Assembly (NCBI RefSeq): GCF_900110885.1
Contig: NZ_FOFJ01000014.1
Location: forward strand, 39,822 to 103,821
Length of the DNA stretch: 64,000 bases
Direction: 5' to 3'
Source of the DNA: Azotobacter beijerinckii
GTDB taxonomy: Bacteria > Pseudomonadota > Gammaproteobacteria > Pseudomonadales > Pseudomonadaceae
Shown: positions 61,242 through 64,000 of the stretch, piece after piece
Numbering within the stretch: the first letter of the stretch is position 1
Layout: each line of letters starts with the position of its first letter
Translations under genes and position numbers: made by a program
The notes under the pieces: generated by a model
Databases searched by the model: none
Told to the model about the DNA's origin: nothing
What the model saw: only the letters and a program-made list of their open reading frames with translations

Positions 61242-62474
61242 ATGAGCAATAGTTTGAGGAAGGCGATACTTGTTTCCCTGGGTGTCTGTCTTTTCTTGCC
61301 CTTTCCAGCCGAGGCACTCAATTTCAGCGGCTATTACCGCCTCGGGGTTGGCGGCAATACCAACGGCAGTACGCAATCCTGCTTCAAGTTGCCCGGAGCG
61401 CGCTCGAAATACCGGCTCGGCAACGAGTGCGAGTTGTGGAGCGAGCTGACCTGGGACCACGATTTCGTCCAGCTTGCCGATGGCTCGACGCTCAGCGGCC
61501 TGGTGATGGGCGGCTTTTACAATCCCATTGGGCATATGCCGAAGTTCAAGGATTCCAACGAACATGGCGGGGGCTCCTCGCGGGTCCAGCAGATGTTCGT
61601 CGAGTGGAAGAATGCCGGGGTGCTCAACGGCGGCAACTTCTGGGTCGGGCGCCGCTACTACAAGCGGAACGATATCCACATGACCGACTACTACTACTGG
61701 AACCAGAGCGCCACCGGCTTCGGTTTCGACGAAGTGCCGATCGGCGACCTGCGCTACAGCTACGTCTTCTCGCGCAAGGACAACAAGAACCAGGAGCCCT
61801 ACATCAACCGCCACGACTTCAACGTCAACGGCTTCAAGACCAATCCCGGCGGCGAGGTGCAAGTAGGCCTGAGCTACCTGCAGAAGCCGGACAGCGAAGA
61901 TGCCCACAGTGGCTGGGCGGTGAGCATGCAGCACAAGCAGGCGGGCTTTCTCGGCGGCAAGTTCAACACCTTCGCCCTGCAATACGGCGAGGGACCGGGC
62001 ACGGGGCTGGGCTACACGGGGGACACGACCCTGAACAGGAACAACAAGACCTGGCGTGTCGTCGAATATTTCGACTGGCAGACGACCGAGCGTTTCGGCG
62101 GCCAGTTCGAGTTCATCTACGAGAAGAATATCAACCCCGACGGTCCCGAACTGCGCTGGATGTCCGCCGGCATTCGGCCGGTCTATGCCTTCACCGAGCA
62201 GTTCAAGCTGAGCGGCGAGGTGGGGCACGACCAGGTCATGACGTCCGGCGGCACCCGCAAGCTGACCAAGTTCACCGTCGCGCCGACCTGGTCGCCGGGC
62301 GGGATGGGCTTCTGGGCGCGCCCGGAAGTGCGCGTCTTCTACACCTACGCCACCTGGAACAAGGCGGCGCAGCGCGCGGCCGATCCCGACACCACGCTGT
62401 CCGACACCGGCGCCTTCGGCTCCGAACGTCATGGCGGCAACTTCGGCCTGCAGGTGGAGTACTGGTGGAAATAA
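61242..62474 (+). CDS. Maltoporin (LamB) family outer-membrane porin
   Basis: From ATG 61242 the protein has 410 residues, with GGGAG five bases upstream. A signal peptide (1-25, FLPFPAEA) precedes LNFSGYYRLGVGGNTNGSTQSC, which is typical of LamB. Other LamB-type blocks are YRLGNECELWSELTW, FWVGRRYYKRNDIHMTDYYYW and the final LQVEYWWK with terminal aromatic residues. It should form an 18-strand trimeric sugar channel. Neighbouring malEFGK genes are absent in the window, so the substrate may be another sugar, perhaps that of the adjacent ABC transporter. ATG 61230 is an alternative start. Confidence 0.88.
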   Translation: MSNSLRKAILVSLGVCLFLPFPAEALNFSGYYRLGVGGNTNGSTQSCFKLPGARSKYRLGNECELWSELTWDHDFVQLADGSTLSGLVMGGFYNPIGHMPKFKDSNEHGGGSSRVQQMFVEWKNAGVLNGGNFWVGRRYYKRNDIHMTDYYYWNQSATGFGFDEVPIGDLRYSYVFSRKDNKNQEPYINRHDFNVNGFKTNPGGEVQVGLSYLQKPDSEDAHSGWAVSMQHKQAGFLGGKFNTFALQYGEGPGTGLGYTGDTTLNRNNKTWRVVEYFDWQTTERFGGQFEFIYEKNINPDGPELRWMSAGIRPVYAFTEQFKLSGEVGHDQVMTSGGTRKLTKFTVAPTWSPGGMGFWARPEVRVFYTYATWNKAAQRAADPDTTLSDTGAFGSERHGGNFGLQVEYWWK

Positions 62475-62485
62475 GCTGACGGGGC

Positions 62486-62529
62486 TGGAGCGGATGGCGC
62501 CGGTGTGCGCAGGGGCCGTGTCCGCTCCA
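62486..62529. terminator. Inverted repeat after the porin gene
   Basis: TGGAGCGGA and TCCGCTCCA form a 9-bp stem around a 26-base loop between the convergent porin and zinc-ribbon genes. No T-run is present. Confidence 0.35.
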
Positions 62530-62588
62530 ATCCAGTAATTCCAGGCAAAATGCCACCATGAGCAGACCAAGGTCCTGCAGGTTCGCGT

Positions 62589-63035
62589 TTATTGTGGCTG
62601 TTCGCGTTCTGCGGGATACCAGCCTCCCGGCTCCACGACGAGCTGCAATACCCGCTTGAAATCGGCGACATGCTGCAGCATCTCTCCCTGGTGTTCCCCG
62701 CCACCTGCCAGTCCCTCCTTCCAGACCTTCTTGTCTATCGTTCCCAGCACCAGATACGCGTTGCCGATGACTGCGGGAGCCATCTGACTGAAGCTGTATG
62801 CCAGTTGGGCCTCGAGTTCATCCTGATGCGCCATGATCAACTCGCACCGCGAGCAATAGCGACAGGTTTTGCCGAGCGCCATCGGCCCCCACGCATCGAT
62901 GTGGATGAAGAGAGCAAATTTCCGCAAATACGTGAGTTTCTGGCACTGAGGGCATTTACTGAGACGCACATCGGCATACGGGTTCAGCATGAACAAATAG
63001 CGTGGCGGTAGTTTTCCAATTTTTTTCTTTGCCAT
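62589..63035 (-). CDS. Unrecognised protein with a two-CxxC zinc-ribbon motif
   Basis: The 148-residue product starts MAKKKIGKLPPRYLFMLNPYADVRLSKCPQC (given in part) and has CPQC near residue 27-30 and CRYCSRC near 57-63, a pattern that could bind one zinc. The segment between, LTYLRKFALFIHIDAWGPMALGKT, and the following LIMAHQDELEAQLAYSF look folded rather than random. No enzyme family comes to mind. The ATG at 63035 is chosen because the conserved-looking part begins there; the longer frame is basic and repetitive. It lies in the gene-poor, mobile-element-marked end of the window. Confidence 0.7.
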   Translation of the reverse strand: MAKKKIGKLPPRYLFMLNPYADVRLSKCPQCQKLTYLRKFALFIHIDAWGPMALGKTCRYCSRCELIMAHQDELEAQLAYSFSQMAPAVIGNAYLVLGTIDKKVWKEGLAGGGEHQGEMLQHVADFKRVLQLVVEPGGWYPAEREQPQ

Positions 63036-63106
63036 ATGCGCGTACTCCAAAGCTTGCACTAGCTGCCGAACGATTTGTTTGAAATGGCGTTGCGGACGAT
63101 TTTTTT

Positions 63107-63192
63107 GATCGTGCCCACGCTCCTGCGTGGGCACGCTGCAGGGGACACTTCGGCTCAGCGCCTCTGGGGCGCAGGAGCGTGGGAGCCATCAA
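63107..63192. repeat. REP-like palindrome pair
   Basis: A forward palindrome GTGCCCACGCTCCTGCGTGG... (63111-63134, GTGCCCACG / CGTGGGCAC arms) is followed at 63170-63188 by an inverted partial copy GCGCAGGAGCGTGGGAGCC. Such pairs resemble the REP/BIME repeats common in pseudomonads. A related fragment lies at 63648-63673. Confidence 0.7.
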
Positions 63193-63206
63193 GAAAGGGT
63201 TGGGAT

Positions 63207-63578
63207 TCAGGCCCGAGAGGTCGGCTTGATCAGGCTTTCCGCTGGAATGCCAAACATGCTGTGCAGACGCCAGACCATCGGCAGAGTGAGTGCGCGCTTG
63301 CCATTCAGGACTTCATACACGCGATTGGTCCGCCCGATGGCCGGCTCCAGATCCTTCGCCGTCAGGCCGGATTGCTCCATGCGGAACTTGATGGCGTCAA
63401 TCGGGTTCGGCAGGTCCATGGGGAAGTGCTTCGACTCGTAGGCCTCGATCAGCGTGACCATGACGTCGAAACGATCGCCTTCCGGCGTGCCGGGCTCCGG
63501 CTCATGATCGAACAGGGCCGACACTTCCTTGAGCGCTGCGCGATAGTCTTGATCGGTGCGAATCGGGCGAATGTCCAT
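63207..63578 (-). CDS. higA: HigA-type antitoxin with a Cro/C1 helix-turn-helix
   Basis: The 123-residue protein has an N-terminal acidic part (RTDQDYRAALKEVSALFDHEPEPGTPEGDRFDVM, in part) and a helix-turn-helix at about residues 70-115 (SGLTAKDLEPAIGRTNRVYEVLNGKRALT). This layout is typical of HigA antitoxins encoded after HigB toxins. ATG 63578 is preceded by GGAG at 8 bases; a GTG at 63587 would overlap the higB stop. The toxin gene upstream is only a remnant, so the antitoxin is orphaned. Confidence 0.85.
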   Translation of the reverse strand: MDIRPIRTDQDYRAALKEVSALFDHEPEPGTPEGDRFDVMVTLIEAYESKHFPMDLPNPIDAIKFRMEQSGLTAKDLEPAIGRTNRVYEVLNGKRALTLPMVWRLHSMFGIPAESLIKPTSRA

Positions 63579-63583
63579 GGCGG

Positions 63584-63646
63584 TCACTCCATCTCTATGG
63601 TGTCGGCATCAATGGCGTCATATTGCGCATGGGTGCCGACAAACTT
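63584..63646 (-). pseudogene. higB: Remnant of a HigB toxin gene, C-terminus only
   Basis: Read on the minus strand, the 20 codons before the antitoxin give KFVGTHAQYDAIDADTIEME followed by TGA. KFVGTHAxYD is the C-terminal motif of HigB mRNA-interferase toxins. Upstream of the lysine codon the frame enters the REP-like fragment and no toxin sequence remains. Confidence 0.75.
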
Positions 63647-63647
63647 T

Positions 63648-63673
63648 GATCGTGCCCATGCTCCTGCGTGGAA
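63648..63673. repeat. REP-like fragment at the HigB break point
   Basis: GATCGTGCCCATGCTCCTGCGTGG differs by one base from 63107-63130. It sits exactly where the toxin gene is cut off. Confidence 0.65.
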
Positions 63674-63715
63674 AGCGATCCATGAACCCCGTCTGTTGGC
63701 GGCCGTGCCGATCTT

Positions 63716-64000
63716 TTACAGTGCTGCAGTCAGAGTGCAGTTCCAGGGCAGCAGCGCCTCGTAATCTTCGGCGCCTTGAGCTGTCGGCAACCGCTCGAGC
63801 ACATGGCGCAGCCAGGCGTAGGGCTCCTGCCCATTGGCCTTGGCGGTTTCCACCAGGCTGTAAAGGTGGGCGCTGGCCGTCGCGCCTTTGGGGGTGTCGC
63901 TGAACAGCCAGTTTTTCCTGCCGATAACGAAGGGCCTGATCGCACGTTCGGCGGCATTATTATCCACGGGCAAATAACCGGCCTCGGTATAGCGTATGAG
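63716..64000 (-). mobile_element. IS66-family transposase, C-terminal part cut by the window end
   Basis: The minus-strand frame runs in from beyond base 64000 and ends at 63716; 94 residues are visible. [40 protein letters not shown] and the final EALLPWN block are hallmarks of IS66 TnpC transposases. The rest of the gene and the left end lie outside the window. I could not identify the terminal inverted repeat between 63674 and 63715 with confidence. Confidence 0.9.

Overview
The window is high-GC DNA from a gamma-proteobacterial diazotroph of the Azotobacter type. The evidence is gene content and order. An rnf1-nafY nitrogen-fixation accessory locus, a modG/modEABC molybdate locus and a complete hoxKGZMLOQRTV-hypABFCDE uptake hydrogenase operon lie next to one another, an arrangement I know from Azotobacter. 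The siderophore locus that follows matches my recollection of an amphibactin-type assembly line, which suggests A. chroococcum or a close relative rather than A. vinelandii. The species is an inference and was not tested.

Layout. 2-5268 (+): the end of rnfC, then rnfD, G, E, H, nafY and a second FeMo-cofactor-binding protein of the NifX/NafY kind. 5663-9772: modG (-) diverging from modE-modA-modB-modC (+) around a ModE-type operator. 9970-23702 (+): the membrane-bound [NiFe] hydrogenase, its cytochrome b, maturation proteins and the Hyp factors, mostly linked by ATGA/GTGA overlaps. 23824-25752 (-): three paralogous small exported glycine-zipper proteins, two of them in a recent tandem duplication with matching terminators and Anr/FNR-like boxes. 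26033-27529 (-): a HupE-type permease and a TauE/SafE-type permease.

27712-56047: a siderophore island. A Fur-box-preceded PvdS-like sigma factor is followed by a PvdE-like ABC exporter, MbtH, two NRPSs, a TonB receptor, an N-hydroxyornithine acyltransferase, an ornithine N-hydroxylase and an FhuF-like reductase. A convergent fhuCDB-like importer closes the island. The NRPS order is C-A-T-E-C-A-T-C-A-T plus C-A-T-E-TE. Three of the four adenylation domains are near copies with the same pocket residues, and the remaining one reads as serine. With the tailoring enzymes, this predicts an Orn-Orn-Ser-Orn tris-hydroxamate, possibly N-acylated. Two close matches to the PvdS promoter pattern (TAAAT-like, 16 bp, CGT) precede mbtH and the receptor gene, so a Fur to sigma to siderophore cascade can be read from the DNA.

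56186-60527 (+): a sugar/inositol-type ABC transporter (ATPase, permease) with a Gfo/Idh/MocA dehydrogenase. Its binding-protein gene is a deleted remnant preceded by two GGAA-N6-TTCC operators. 60528-64000: a gene-poor stretch, a maltoporin-like porin, an unrecognised zinc-ribbon protein, an orphaned HigA antitoxin with a remnant of HigB, REP-like palindromes and the 3' end of an IS66 transposase.

Functionally, the first 24 kb serves nitrogenase: electrons from Rnf, cofactor carriers, molybdenum supply and recycling of the H2 that nitrogenase makes. The siderophore island supplies iron. I found no CRISPR array, tRNA or rRNA. No wholly new system is evident; the least explained parts are the Anr-box glycine-zipper trio and the orphan inositol-type transporter.
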